A stretch of 55,477 nt of DNA, taken from assembly GCF_001730525.1 (NCBI RefSeq), contig NZ_MDFN01000034.1:1-55477 (forward strand). The letters run 5' to 3'. The stretch is from Arcticibacter eurypsychrophilus (lineage in GTDB: Bacteria > Bacteroidota > Bacteroidia > Sphingobacteriales > Sphingobacteriaceae). This document shows positions 1-8,988 of this stretch, piece by piece; within the stretch, counting starts at the first letter, position 1; the number at the start of each line of letters is the position of its first letter. A program made the position numbers and the translations under genes. The notes under the pieces are model-generated. The model did no database searches. It saw only the letters and a program-made list of their open reading frames with translations, and was not told the DNA's origin.

Positions 1-15
1 AATTTCTGTGCATTG

Positions 16-746
16 TTAATTACCGACTACATCTAAGCTGTTGTTCTTATTAAAGAGAAAAATTCGCATCAGAAAACCCGTTCCATTTACTGCCGCATGG
101 ACAATGATGCAATACAGCAAATTTCGGGAACGAAAATATATCCACCCCATGAATAATCCAAATAAGAACGGCCCTAAAATGAAAGGATGGAAAACTGCAA
201 ATAACAGAGATGAAAAAATGATTCCAACAACTGGAGAATAGCGTTTTATTAAGCCGGACAGAATTATTCCTCTAAAATTACCTCTTCAACTATTGGAGCA
301 ATAATAGCCATACTAATAAAAGTTAGCAGACCTGTTTCATTTTTTATGCTCTCAAATATTTCTTTAATCATTTGCTGTGAGGCAATTGTCAAAATAGGAA
401 TTGGCATATATAGCGTAGCTATTCCGCCTACTATTGCAGCCATCAGAATCGCTGGAGTTACTCCTTTAGTAAGCCCAAACGCGCTGACAGTATGCTCCCT
501 TCCAAAATAATATAGAAGAATGATCAACAAGACAACAATACTAACGGAACCGCTAACGAAGGCTATAATTTCAGTATTATGGAAGAAGCTAAAAATGCGC
601 TCTGAAAGAACTGGAAGAAGGCAAAAGGCAAAAGCTATTATAGAAGCTTGAAGCATGTTAAAAGAAGGATTCATATCTTTTTGGATAGCAAAATTCATAC
701 CCGCTCTGAACTGAATAAACCATTCTATTGGTCCGAAAGCATTCAA
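16..746 (-). pseudogene. CPBP-family intramembrane metalloprotease, frameshifted
   Basis: The upstream part is a multi-helix membrane protein ending in APIVEEVILEE and a stop at 264. One extra base in the A-run at 274-277 (plus strand) would turn this into EEVIFRGIILSGLIKR and continue to a stop at 16-18, including the FAVFHP and HAAVNGTG segments. The EE..FRG, H and HxxxN motifs are the hallmarks of the CPBP (Abi/type II CAAX prenyl endopeptidase-like) family. So a single indel splits an otherwise complete C-terminal half. No ATG is found at the 5' end: the frame is open back to about 794 and the only near start is TTG at 746. Whether this is a true pseudogene or a base-calling error in a homopolymer cannot be told here. 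The family assignment is firm; substrate unknown. Confidence 0.75.
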
Positions 747-789
747 TATGATCGCAATGATGATATCTGTGGGTGATGGCGTTATTTGG

Positions 790-1428
790 TCAGTCTAAAT
801 CTTTCCACCATTTCAAAATGTCGTCTACCGACTCCTTGTTGGTCTTTGCACAATTGTAGAGGCCTAAACTTACTCTCTTCTTCTGCCGGAATGAATTAAT
901 AAAAATTATTGCATAACCACCAACGTCGGCATTATCGCTGGTCGGAATATTCGAAGATAAAGGGTTTAGAAAACAATTACATTTTCTGGTCGAGCCTATT
1001 AAATCCATCAAAGAATCAAGGTCCGAATATTTAACCCAATCGTCGGGAAAATCATCAGTCATAGTCGTTACATGTATAGTATAATGCTTGACTTCATTAG
1101 TTATAGTTAACGCCTTAATAAATGAAAGAGGGGTAAATTGTTTGGGAATCAGTAAAAATGAAGAGTCTTTTTTAATTACACTAAAATCATCAATTTGAAA
1201 CCTAACTAAATGGTTAGTGCTTTTCCCATTTGCCTTTATAAATCCAATGTGGCTACAAGTAACAAGTGATAAAATTATCAAGAAGCGAAGATTTCTTGAT
1301 CTGCTACATCTTTCGCTACAATATTTGACTTCATCCCAGACCTTTTCCCATTTCTTGCGCCAGGAGAAGGGCTTATTGCAGGTGGTACATATCTTTGTGG
1401 GCAAGTTTTGCTTTTTGACGTTTTTCAT
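790..1428 (-). CDS. DUF2256 zinc-ribbon-like domain fused to an unknown C-terminal region
   Basis: Residues 1-45 from the chosen ATG match DUF2256: LPTKICTTCNKPF, then SWRKKWEKVWDEVKYC and SERC, giving a four-cysteine CxxC...CxxxC knuckle. DUF2256 proteins are normally about 45-60 residues and stand alone, with unknown function. Here the frame continues without a stop through a hydrophobic stretch (RFLIILSLVTCSHIGF) into about 145 residues I do not recognise, ending WWKDLD. The open frame extends 22 codons further upstream to a TTG, but ATG 1428 fits the family start. The extension could be a genuine fusion, or the join of two genes after a deletion. The frameshifted CPBP gene follows closely. 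The DUF2256 part is clear; the rest is descriptive. Confidence 0.6.
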   Translation of the reverse strand: MKNVKKQNLPTKICTTCNKPFSWRKKWEKVWDEVKYCSERCSRSRNLRFLIILSLVTCSHIGFIKANGKSTNHLVRFQIDDFSVIKKDSSFLLIPKQFTPLSFIKALTITNEVKHYTIHVTTMTDDFPDDWVKYSDLDSLMDLIGSTRKCNCFLNPLSSNIPTSDNADVGGYAIIFINSFRQKKRVSLGLYNCAKTNKESVDDILKWWKDLD

Positions 1429-1982
1429 TCTTTTAGCTTCAGTATGAGCTTGGTTCCAATGTAACTGCGTAGGTGCTGGTGGTTGAATAGACAAAGTTCC
1501 ATTTTTTTAGAATTACTTTTAAGCCGCTTTTCTTCGAGACCGTACATGAAGCGAAGGTTGTCTTGTTTTTTATGCCCCTTAATTGACGTCTAACAAAGAA
1601 ACATGGATGTAAACTAATATAATAATTGTTTTGTGTTTCTAACGATATAAAATAAAAAGGTTTAGATTTTCTAATTACCGAAGCATGGGGAACAAGAGTA
1701 GAATAGCAGTCTAAAGCCATATTTGTAGCAGCAAAAGAGAGAAGTTTTTATAATTTAAACCTTCCTTTATATCATAATTCATCCTGATATTCAAACTGTT
1801 CATTTTACGTAGAACCGTTGTTAATACCATGTAGGTATATTTCAACAATATAAGAAATTTATACATTTTCAAACATCTATCATATGGTGGACAGCTTTTT
1901 GATATAGGCTACTTTAAAATATCTTCGTTTTTTAAGACACATTTATGTCTCTCTTTTGGTTGTGATGTGCGATGCCTTATTT
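1429..1982. other. Gene-poor interval
   Basis: No recognisable gene. A 93-codon minus-strand open frame (1439-1720, MALDCYST... LEPSSY) lies directly before the DUF2256 gene and could be a small hypothetical gene, but its composition is unlike the neighbours and no family is apparent. The rest (1721-1982) is AT-rich and without an obvious promoter or terminator. Confidence 0.4.
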
Positions 1983-2312
1983 TTATGTCAAACGCCTGTC
2001 AACCGGAACTTTAACGATATTAATAACTTTTATCAAATCATGATAACCAGTGAATAAGGGATCCAATAAGATATTATATTCAGATTGATTGACTACTGAC
2101 CTAACCTTAATCCCTAATAATTTGTGATCAAATAATAGTTGGTCGCCTAGTCTTTTACACGCTAGGTTATCTAAAAAAGCCAATGATGAATTTTCTGATG
2201 TACATAAGACGTAGGTTCCTTTGTCATTCCATCGTCCACCTGCTCTGAAGGCGCCCATACCGGATAAATCTTTAGTTCTCTGTTCCGATTTTACGATTCT
2301 GTAAACATACAT
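1983..2312 (-). pseudogene. RES-domain toxin with apparent internal deletion
   Basis: RES toxins paired with Xre antitoxins degrade NAD+ and are usually about 145-160 residues. This 109-residue frame keeps both ends of the domain: MYVYRI and GAFRAGGRWN (Arg23, Arg27) with TSENSSLAFL at the N-terminal half, and VRSVVNQSEYN with LLDP and VDRRL at the C-terminal end. About 40 residues usually found between them (after the LAxLE helix, including the LP..W segment) are missing with the frame preserved. The usual Tyr of the YTSE motif is Cys37. Its ATG follows the antitoxin stop codon with no gap. I infer loss of toxin activity from the deletion, which is not shown by the sequence alone. It may be a shortened functional variant. 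Confidence 0.7.
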
Positions 2313-2777
2313 CTATGAATAAACTCCTTCTTCAATACGCGTTAGAACATCTTCTACCATACCTATTCCTGTTGGTGTAGAAAAAAGAGATAAGGGACTA
2401 TCTCCATGCAAGGTATTATTGGGTTTAGATAGCCATCTTTGGACTTTTTCTTTGTCATAGAATACCCGGTAAGTATGCTCAAGGACTCTTGCAACTTCAA
2501 TGACTAATGAAGATGTTCTTTTATCGAGTTTATCATCGTCTTGTTTTCTCTCGAGGGTTTTTATTGATATATTCAAAATATCTTCAACGAAATTCTTTTT
2601 AGACATGCCCGTAAAACTTATCACTGATTCAGCTGAAGCTTTACTAATACTGGCTCTGGAGAGTAATATAAGATCAAAATAATTTTTAATAGAAGTATTA
2701 AGCAACAGTTTGCCACCAAGGAGCTCACTAAGTCCGGGTGGTTGTGTCTTTGTCTGAAGTTAATCCGTATACGACAT
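2313..2777 (-). pseudogene. Xre/MbcA/ParS-type antitoxin, in-frame stop at codon 6
   Basis: This is the first gene of an Xre-RES toxin-antitoxin pair. Residues from PGLSELLGGK through an HTH-like segment (SIKTLERKQ) to the C-terminal toxin-binding DUF2384 part (WLSKPNNTLHGDSPLSL... IEEGVYS) are typical of the family. The natural start looks like ATG at 2777: M-S-Y-T-D, then TAA (2762-2760), then LQTKTQPPGLSELL in the same frame. The conserved SELLGG segment therefore lies downstream of a nonsense codon. Reinitiation at TTG 2705 would lose that segment but keep most of the protein. The toxin gene abuts it (TAG-ATG). The damage parallels that in the toxin, which suggests a dead locus. Confidence 0.7.
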
Positions 2778-2865
2778 TTTTATTAAAAATAGCAATTATT
2801 GTCGCAATACTATAATTTTAACAAATGATCATTTATTGTTTGATAACTGATCTTATGTTAAATAA

Positions 2866-3036
2866 TTTACCTATATTAATCTGATTAAGAAAACCATGTA
2901 TCCCAGGGAACCACCAGAGAAGGATGTACATCTAGCCATGCTTGCCCAAACGTTATATAATGAACGAAAATTAGGAGTAAACGCTATTGTTGAAGAACTT
3001 TTGATTTCTGAAATGAAGTTATATAAATACTTTATC
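2866..3036 (+). pseudogene. Serine recombinase (resolvase/invertase) C-terminal HTH remnant
   Basis: Open frame with LAQTLYNERKLGVNAIVEEL followed by LISEMKLYKYF. The spacing and the final (S)xxxLYKYL-like helix are those of the C-terminal helix-turn-helix of small serine recombinases (DNA invertases/resolvases), which typically read LYxxGKxSVxEIxxxLxISxxTLYRYL. No catalytic domain (Ser nucleophile, RVS motif) lies upstream: the frame is closed at 2863-2865. The end runs into the M60 peptidase gene on the other strand. I read this as the relic of a recombinase-bearing element, judged by motif resemblance only. Confidence 0.45.
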
Positions 3037-4570
3037 TCTCCTTTATATATGGCTTTAGTTCTTGCGGTATCCAATCATTCAAATGACCTAATTTTTTAGC
3101 TAACTGCTGACTCCCAGGTATTCCCCACGTTCTAAAGAAAGGAACAAGATTTTTATTTGTCGCCACTGAAAGCCTTTCAATGAAACGATCAATTTTGTAT
3201 AAGTTGAACTTGTCTTTTTGAGTATAAAGGTTGTGTAGGGTATCGTCGGTTTGAATATCATTATAGATTTTAAAAACTTTTTTAAAAGGCTCCCAGCCAA
3301 ATTCTTCTTGTAATTGCATAAAAGGTATCAGAGCAAGAAAAGGATCTTGTTTTTTATACCGTTCATAACTAGCACCTACCTCAAAATACGCATTCATAAG
3401 TAATCGTTGATGCCCTGATTGAATGTCTGGATGTGCTCTTTCTCGTGATTTGAACACTTTATCAAATACATACAACGTGAACAAATTACAAGTTACTTCT
3501 GTAGTGCCCTCAAATACCCATTCCGTATTTTGTAGGTTATGCCCTAGTTCGTGAAAGAAACCCCAATTAGCTCCTCCATCGCTTGGTGTTAGCAGCCTAT
3601 TAGAATCGATAAGGAAATCTAGACAATTCGTTCTGTTAACCACACTATGTTCTAACATTATGGGATAACCCGCATGCATAAAACCATCTGAAATCTGCTC
3701 ATCAACCACAAAGCGCACTGGCCTGCAAAGCGGTGCCTTAATTTGAGCTAATTCGTAAGCAGTCGAGATAATTCTATCCCACAAATTTAAAATCTTTTGA
3801 GGATCGTCAATCTTTTGTAACGCCGAATCAGGAAGAGTGATACTAACCTTATCCGAAGCAATCTCGCCCCAAGGTGCCTTGTTATTTGAAAGTTGTTTAC
3901 ACCAATCTCCTATGTCAGTCTCTCCGGATTTGAAATATGGGGCATAGACAACATTCTTGAAAAACAGGAAGGCATCTATTGTGGGAGCGTTTGATTTGAT
4001 AGCAAGGTAAATTAGTCCACCATAAGGAGACGACGCAAATTTTAATTCATCATTGATCACAAAATAAGAAGTTACAGCAGGTAATCTCCTCCAATCTTGA
4101 TCGGAATAGTCTGCTAAATAGTCAGAGTGAGCACCTATCACAACAGCAACATCATTTGTAGAAAATATTTTCGAACTGAAAGTAACATAAAATGGCTTAC
4201 CGGGAACGGCATAAAGACCCGTACAATATAGAGTAAATTTTTCCGGGTCAGAATAACCCATTTTTTCATGCAATATAAAGTCCGCAGAATCGGGCTTTAT
4301 ATGCCTAAAATGAAATCTATTATTTGTCATTGAATAACTTGGTCTAACCATTCCAGGAAAATTTTTAGACGAAGGGTTCGATTCATAAATAACATTTGCG
4401 CTCAATCTCTTTTTTGATTGAGCTGAAAGTTTTTCACGAAGCACCTTGTCCGTTGCTTCAACTGGAGTTTGGGGGGAAACAGTAAATCTGTTCCTAGTTT
4501 GGTAACACCCGGAACAACATAACCATACTATTACTATTATGAGATGAATAAGCCTTGTTATGTTATACAT
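3032..4570 (-). CDS. Secreted M60-family (enhancin-like) metallopeptidase, probable lipoprotein
   Basis: A gluzincin-type zinc protease: HELGH at about residues 340-344 from the chosen start, followed by NLQNTEWVFEGTTEVTCNLF, where the downstream Glu (about 358) is the third zinc ligand. The HExxH...WxxxGxxE.TxNL layout is that of the M60/enhancin family, whose members cleave mucin-type or other glycoproteins in animal-associated and free-living bacteria. The open frame begins at 4696, but ATG 4570 starts a signal sequence (MYNITRLIHLIIVIVWLCCSGC) whose CSGC could be a lipobox. An N-terminal beta domain precedes the catalytic one. About 510 residues, apparently intact. Substrate unknown; no glycan-binding module was recognised. 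Confidence 0.82.
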   Translation of the reverse strand: MYNITRLIHLIIVIVWLCCSGCYQTRNRFTVSPQTPVEATDKVLREKLSAQSKKRLSANVIYESNPSSKNFPGMVRPSYSMTNNRFHFRHIKPDSADFILHEKMGYSDPEKFTLYCTGLYAVPGKPFYVTFSSKIFSTNDVAVVIGAHSDYLADYSDQDWRRLPAVTSYFVINDELKFASSPYGGLIYLAIKSNAPTIDAFLFFKNVVYAPYFKSGETDIGDWCKQLSNNKAPWGEIASDKVSITLPDSALQKIDDPQKILNLWDRIISTAYELAQIKAPLCRPVRFVVDEQISDGFMHAGYPIMLEHSVVNRTNCLDFLIDSNRLLTPSDGGANWGFFHELGHNLQNTEWVFEGTTEVTCNLFTLYVFDKVFKSRERAHPDIQSGHQRLLMNAYFEVGASYERYKKQDPFLALIPFMQLQEEFGWEPFKKVFKIYNDIQTDDTLHNLYTQKDKFNLYKIDRFIERLSVATNKNLVPFFRTWGIPGSQQLAKKLGHLNDWIPQELKPYIKER

Positions 4571-4708
4571 ATAACTAATATACTTACTTTGATGACTAAA
4601 GGAAAAATCTTCCTTTATTAAGACGAATACTTTCTTAAGTAAGTAATTATACTTTTGAGTGGTCTGAAAAACAAGGTAGCTTAATATAGCCAGCATTAAA
4701 AGTTACAA

Positions 4709-5881
4709 TTATTTTACCTTGATGTTATACCTGTTAATAATTTTATAACCTTCGTCTTTAATAACTATTTCATAAAGGCCTGATTGCAAATAAAGATTCT
4801 TCGATGGGGATTTTTCTGAAATCTCAATAATATCAGCGGGAACACCATTATCCTCAAATTCATTATTCCGATAAGCAAAAACTAAAGCTGTCTGATGTGT
4901 ACCAAGTTTTGAAGATGGAATGGTATGCTTGTGCTTATTTTTAATAAACCAATCGGGTCTCCCCTCAATAAAATTAGCCTTCGGATGAATAACCACAATA
5001 TCGGTTTGTTCCGATCCAGTGTCCCCGTTATAGACGCGATCGTCGTGGGAAACTAAGACTACAGGATCGTTCGACTGGTTAAGCCGAAAAAACAAGTGAT
5101 TGTTAGCTTCATCCGATTTTTCTAAAAACATCGTCTGATCAATTGTTAGTGGATCAGTTTTAAGCATATCCTTTAGCCTTCCCGCCATCGCTCTTTCCCA
5201 CGGCTTATAAGCATTTTCATAAGCATGAGCGTAACCACAGTGAATTAACACCTTACCCTTTGGATTTTTTTTGATAAATCGAGCAATATTTTCAGCCTGC
5301 TCAATTTCGCGGTATTTTCCATATTTGTCTTTTGAAGCTTCATACGCAAACAATTTAAATCCAACTTTGATAGCTTCTACCACCAAACTGCCAAATTCCG
5401 GCTCTACGATATAGTATCCACTTTCAGTTGTCGGATACTTCCGACTGTTTACAAGTGTATCAGATAACGTTTCAAGCCCTAAATATCTATACCCATTCTT
5501 ATAAAGACCTTTCAAAAGTGATTTAGTAAAAGTTCGATGTTGGGGTATATGATGAGCTTCATTGATTATGGTTATCTGTGCCTCTTTCGACTTACTTATT
5601 ACATATTCGCAGGCATTCTCCTTTTTGCTTTTTATAAATGACAGACTATCTTCTTTGCTATACCCCTTCTCTATCACTCCGACCTCATCCCAGATTTTCA
5701 AAATATCCATATAATGACCACTGAATGATAGCGCTGCGGCTCCGGATTGATACTTCCCGCTTAATGTATCTTTATCAATTTCAGTCATGATGTCTTTGGA
5801 AAACTTATAGACCTCAGATTTTGTCTGACCAAATACAACCGTTGCATTTAGGAGAACAATAACAGCAGTGATTTTATTCAT
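4709..5881 (-). CDS. Secreted EreA/ChaN/TIKI-like superfamily protein
   Basis: A signal peptide (residues 1-18, ending VVFG-Q) suggests export. The core has a NEAHHIPQHR motif (Glu108, His110, His111), YLGLETLSD (Glu137) and LIHCGYAHAYE (His214, His219). This pattern of GE/NEx(H) near the first strand, a central LxxE and a later GxxH is characteristic of the erythromycin esterase/ChaN/TIKI-type fold, which includes hydrolases and haem-binding proteins. No specific activity can be assigned. The C-terminal 100 residues look like a small beta domain (LYLQSGLYEIVIKDEGYKI). The gene sits upstream of the M60 peptidase on the same strand with a 139-base gap, so co-transcription is possible but unproven. 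Confidence 0.6.
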   Translation of the reverse strand: MNKITAVIVLLNATVVFGQTKSEVYKFSKDIMTEIDKDTLSGKYQSGAAALSFSGHYMDILKIWDEVGVIEKGYSKEDSLSFIKSKKENACEYVISKSKEAQITIINEAHHIPQHRTFTKSLLKGLYKNGYRYLGLETLSDTLVNSRKYPTTESGYYIVEPEFGSLVVEAIKVGFKLFAYEASKDKYGKYREIEQAENIARFIKKNPKGKVLIHCGYAHAYENAYKPWERAMAGRLKDMLKTDPLTIDQTMFLEKSDEANNHLFFRLNQSNDPVVLVSHDDRVYNGDTGSEQTDIVVIHPKANFIEGRPDWFIKNKHKHTIPSSKLGTHQTALVFAYRNNEFEDNGVPADIIEISEKSPSKNLYLQSGLYEIVIKDEGYKIINRYNIKVK

Positions 5882-6032
5882 TTATGTGTTTTAAAAAGGC
5901 CACACCGGGTCGCCTACTGAAATATGAACCGGATTTCAAGGCCTTTTGAGCTATCTAAATGCGTACCTCATTATTGGCTGAAATAGCAGATATTACCAAT
6001 GTTAGAAATAGAAACAACTATACAAGGACAGC

Positions 6033-6920
6033 CTATTGATGTTCGGCTAATACCTTCACAGCATTCTTGTTACCTGGAGATAACTTCAGTGACTTCCGGT
6101 AAGCAGCTAAACCCTCCTCTTTCCTATTCAATTTTAATAAGCATTCTCCCAAGCTGTCCCAAGTGTTGAATTTCGTAGGATAAAGTTCCGTATTGATTAC
6201 AAAAACTTTTAGAGCATCATTTATTTTACCTGAGCTCATTAGCTCATATCCGAAGTCATTAATACTAGTTTCGGAAACATTATAAGCGGATTTTATTCCT
6301 TTTTCTTTCTCGGCTTTAATCAAACTTATCGTTTTATCAATATCCGAAGATGTTCGATTGTATTCCGCAATGGTAGGCAAATTCCAGTTCCTCACTGCCT
6401 CTCTCTGTTCAGCTAAAGTCGGGACCTGATAATATCGCCTTTCCTGATCAGTTACCTTAGTCGTATCTATTTCAAAGCTTTCCCATTTTGCATCAGCGCT
6501 TCTTTTCATATACTGGGTTCCATAAATCTGAGGCTTGTTTCTGCTCGTGAGTTCTCTGTCAATAGCGGCGGCTAAAAGCCATCTATCTACTGTGGAATCC
6601 ATCTCGACAGCTTTTTTCATGTATTTAACAGCCATCCCATAAGCTACAGAATCTCTTCCATGCTGAAAAACCATCGCCGAATGGAAATAATCTTTACCGG
6701 TGACTATTGCTCCTTGTTTAATAAGTTCATAAACCCTGGCACGATGTAGGCTGTCCTCATTATTTAGCTTATTCCTATCAATGTTTGAAACCATTCTTGC
6801 ACTCTGGTCTTGATCAAACATATTTTTCAATTCTACATTGTCTGTCTCCTGTGAATACGTAGCCAGAGGAAACAAAAAGAGGATTACAATCCGGTATAAG
6901 TTCTTATTTAGGCAAATCAT
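6033..6920 (-). CDS. Secreted TPR protein with DUF6624-like region
   Basis: Signal peptide (NLYRIVILFLFPLATYSQ), then a region with the DQxxR... and KQGAIVTGKDYFHSAMVFQHG pattern resembling DUF6624-type Bacteroidota proteins, and at the C-terminus two tetratricopeptide-like repeats (about residues 220-290: ALKVFVINTELYPTKFNTWD, EEGLAAYRKSLKLSPGN). TPR domains mediate protein contacts; no catalytic motif is visible. It stands alone, 150 bases before the EreA-like gene on the same strand. The function is unknown; the TPR call is firm and the N-terminal family is tentative. Confidence 0.6.
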   Translation of the reverse strand: MICLNKNLYRIVILFLFPLATYSQETDNVELKNMFDQDQSARMVSNIDRNKLNNEDSLHRARVYELIKQGAIVTGKDYFHSAMVFQHGRDSVAYGMAVKYMKKAVEMDSTVDRWLLAAAIDRELTSRNKPQIYGTQYMKRSADAKWESFEIDTTKVTDQERRYYQVPTLAEQREAVRNWNLPTIAEYNRTSSDIDKTISLIKAEKEKGIKSAYNVSETSINDFGYELMSSGKINDALKVFVINTELYPTKFNTWDSLGECLLKLNRKEEGLAAYRKSLKLSPGNKNAVKVLAEHQ

Positions 6921-7107
6921 ATAGTTGTGTTTTTAATTTGTGGACACCCTTGATAACGAGGACATTCTCCATACAAATATTTTTAATTAGAGCTCAAGTT
7001 ATAAAGATCTAACCTCCTCAATTTCATATTGTATAATGTGGCTTTTCAAATGTAATACTTTCCTGTAAACTAAGAAGTCATATCGAAAAATATCTATTTA
7101 TTTCAAG

Positions 7108-7771
7108 CTATTCTTCAAACTCTTTATTATCAGTAATTTCATAATACCAATTCGTATTATCAAGTTTATTTATCTTACTAAAATGCTCTGACCAGCATTT
7201 GGTTAAAGAACTTTTACCACTTACAAAATAGCACTTACATATTTTTTGGGGCGTATTCAAAGTAAACGTAATGAACTTTCCTACAGATGGATCTCCTTCA
7301 ATTATAACATTTTTGGAACTAAACCATTTAGGGGTTTTTAACTCGTAATATTTTCCAAGAACCATATTTGTATAATTTAGGTAAGCCTCAAAAAGCTGGT
7401 TGTCAGAGGCCTTCAATTTGTCTAATAAAAAGCCTTTAGTCTTTTGAGCAAAACTCTTGAAGGTAGAATCCTTTTCAGCCAGCGTTGCTGCCTTTTTGAA
7501 AACAGGAATCGTAATATATTCGTTTGTTTTTAGGTCATAAACGGCAATAGTTTTAAAGAACAGATTATTGATTTGAGGATTTATCATAAACATTCATTAC
7601 CCTGCTTGTCCCTATAGATACATCATACAAACCTTCAAAGCTTTTATCTTTATTCAATTGATAAAAATCTTTACACAGTTTATATGAATCCGGTTGCTTT
7701 TGATCACAACTTGAAATAGCCATTATAATTGCTAAAGCAAAAACAGTCATCTTATAAGTCTTTAATCTCAT
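7108..7771 (-). pseudogene. Hypothetical lipoprotein split by a probable frameshift
   Basis: Two overlapping frames make sense as one protein. The first (7771-7565) begins with a lipoprotein signal (VFALAIIMAISSCDQ, lipobox SSC) and runs to VMNVYDKSSNQ. The second (7593-7108) continues as NPQINNLFFKTIAVYDLKTN to the end, KEFEE. One added base in the short T-run at about 7580-7582 (plus strand) would join DK to NPQINNL and give a protein of about 210 residues. The second frame has no signal of its own, and its ATG follows a TGA directly. No family recognised. It may be a true pseudogene or a one-base sequence error; two coupled genes are less likely. Confidence 0.5.
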
Positions 7772-7850
7772 AGTATAAAACTATTTAAACAAGACCTTCA
7801 TCAGTCTACAAAAACAGGTGGATTATCACGCATTCTTAACACCAAAGCTT

Positions 7851-8963
7851 TTATGATCGTTTCACTACCTGCTCAGAAAGAGTGTCTCCTTCCTTCTTGC
7901 GTGGGAAAAACTTGTTGTTTTTGTTAGTCTGAATTTCGTCACCCAAAAGCTTACCCCAAGGTTTAAGATCATCAACACGGTCAAATACAATTTTGATTAT
8001 CGCAATGATTGGAATAGATAGGAACATCCCTGCGACACCCCATAAAGCACCACCTAGTAACACAACCAAGATAGAAACAAGGGCATTAATTTGAACCTTT
8101 GAGGAAACGATATTCGGAACGAGGAAATTGTTATCAATGAATTGAATTAGGGCATATGCGCCCAAAATTCCCAACTGGGTGGTATATCCGTCTTTGGTGA
8201 CAGTAGCAATGAGCACGGGTAGAAGAATGGCAATAAGCCCTCCAATATAAGGAATCATGTTTAAAATCGCACCAATAATCCCAATCAAGATTGCATACTG
8301 TACTCCCAGGATTAACAAGGCTGTAGAATTCATAACAGCCACAATACCCGCTTCGATAAGTAATCCCACCATATAACTTTGGATGGCAAGCTTTGTTTCA
8401 TTCAATACATCTGCCACTTTATGGGAGTTTTCTTCGGCAAATACTTCGTATAAAAAGGCAAGAATTAGCCGCTTATACCAAAGGAAAAGAAACACATATA
8501 CCGGAATCAAGAATACCACCCCTAAAATACCGAAAGCTGTACCAAGAGTCTTACCTACCAGCGCCTTACTACCGTTTGCTGCTTCGTTAATTAATTGAAC
8601 CTGTTTTTGAATACTGATGCCGAATGACTCATTCAACCAGGTCCGGAACTGCGTCATAAGCTCTTCGGCCTTTTTTGTCAGTAAAGGTATGGTATCACTA
8701 AATTGTGCAATTTGTTTTGATAAGAAAAATGCAATTCCTCCTACCAGAATTATTGCAAGCAGCATAGCTAAAATAATTGACAGCATCTTTGGGATCTTCT
8801 TCTGGAACCGGTTTACCAGTGGGTTGAGTAAAATACCAATGATAACAGCAAAAGCAAGAGGCGTTAATATATCCCTTAAGTTTAGCAAGGTGTAAGTAAG
8901 AAGAATCAAACCGAACAGAGTTACGGTACTTTTAATGAAGAAGGGGTATTCTCTTTTCAGCAT
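7851..8963 (-). CDS. AI-2E family transporter (PerM-type permease)
   Basis: A 370-residue polytopic membrane protein with the layout of the AI-2E/UPF0118 family: paired N-terminal helices (TVTLFGLILLTYTLL; LTPLAFAVIIGILLNPLV), a soluble coil-rich segment around residues 85-140, then the conserved C-terminal bundle with AILNMIPYIGGLIAILLP and a GGALWGVAGMFLSIPI motif. Members include the autoinducer-2 exporter TqsA and Na+/H+ antiporters, so the substrate cannot be named. The last 35 residues are charged and cytoplasmic. It is monocistronic in appearance, with an inverted repeat just upstream at 8989-9036. Confidence 0.9.
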   Translation of the reverse strand: MLKREYPFFIKSTVTLFGLILLTYTLLNLRDILTPLAFAVIIGILLNPLVNRFQKKIPKMLSIILAMLLAIILVGGIAFFLSKQIAQFSDTIPLLTKKAEELMTQFRTWLNESFGISIQKQVQLINEAANGSKALVGKTLGTAFGILGVVFLIPVYVFLFLWYKRLILAFLYEVFAEENSHKVADVLNETKLAIQSYMVGLLIEAGIVAVMNSTALLILGVQYAILIGIIGAILNMIPYIGGLIAILLPVLIATVTKDGYTTQLGILGAYALIQFIDNNFLVPNIVSSKVQINALVSILVVLLGGALWGVAGMFLSIPIIAIIKIVFDRVDDLKPWGKLLGDEIQTNKNNKFFPRKKEGDTLSEQVVKRS

Positions 8964-8988
8964 ATGATGGGTACTTACAATTCAGCAT

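Noticed and set aside
41-241. Plus-strand open frame of 66 codons
   Set aside because: It is antisense to the frameshifted C-terminal half of the CPBP gene, which has clear family motifs.
1439-1720. Minus-strand 93-codon frame before the DUF2256 gene
   Set aside because: No family resemblance, an unusual composition and no supporting signal; noted in the interval entry but not called as a gene.
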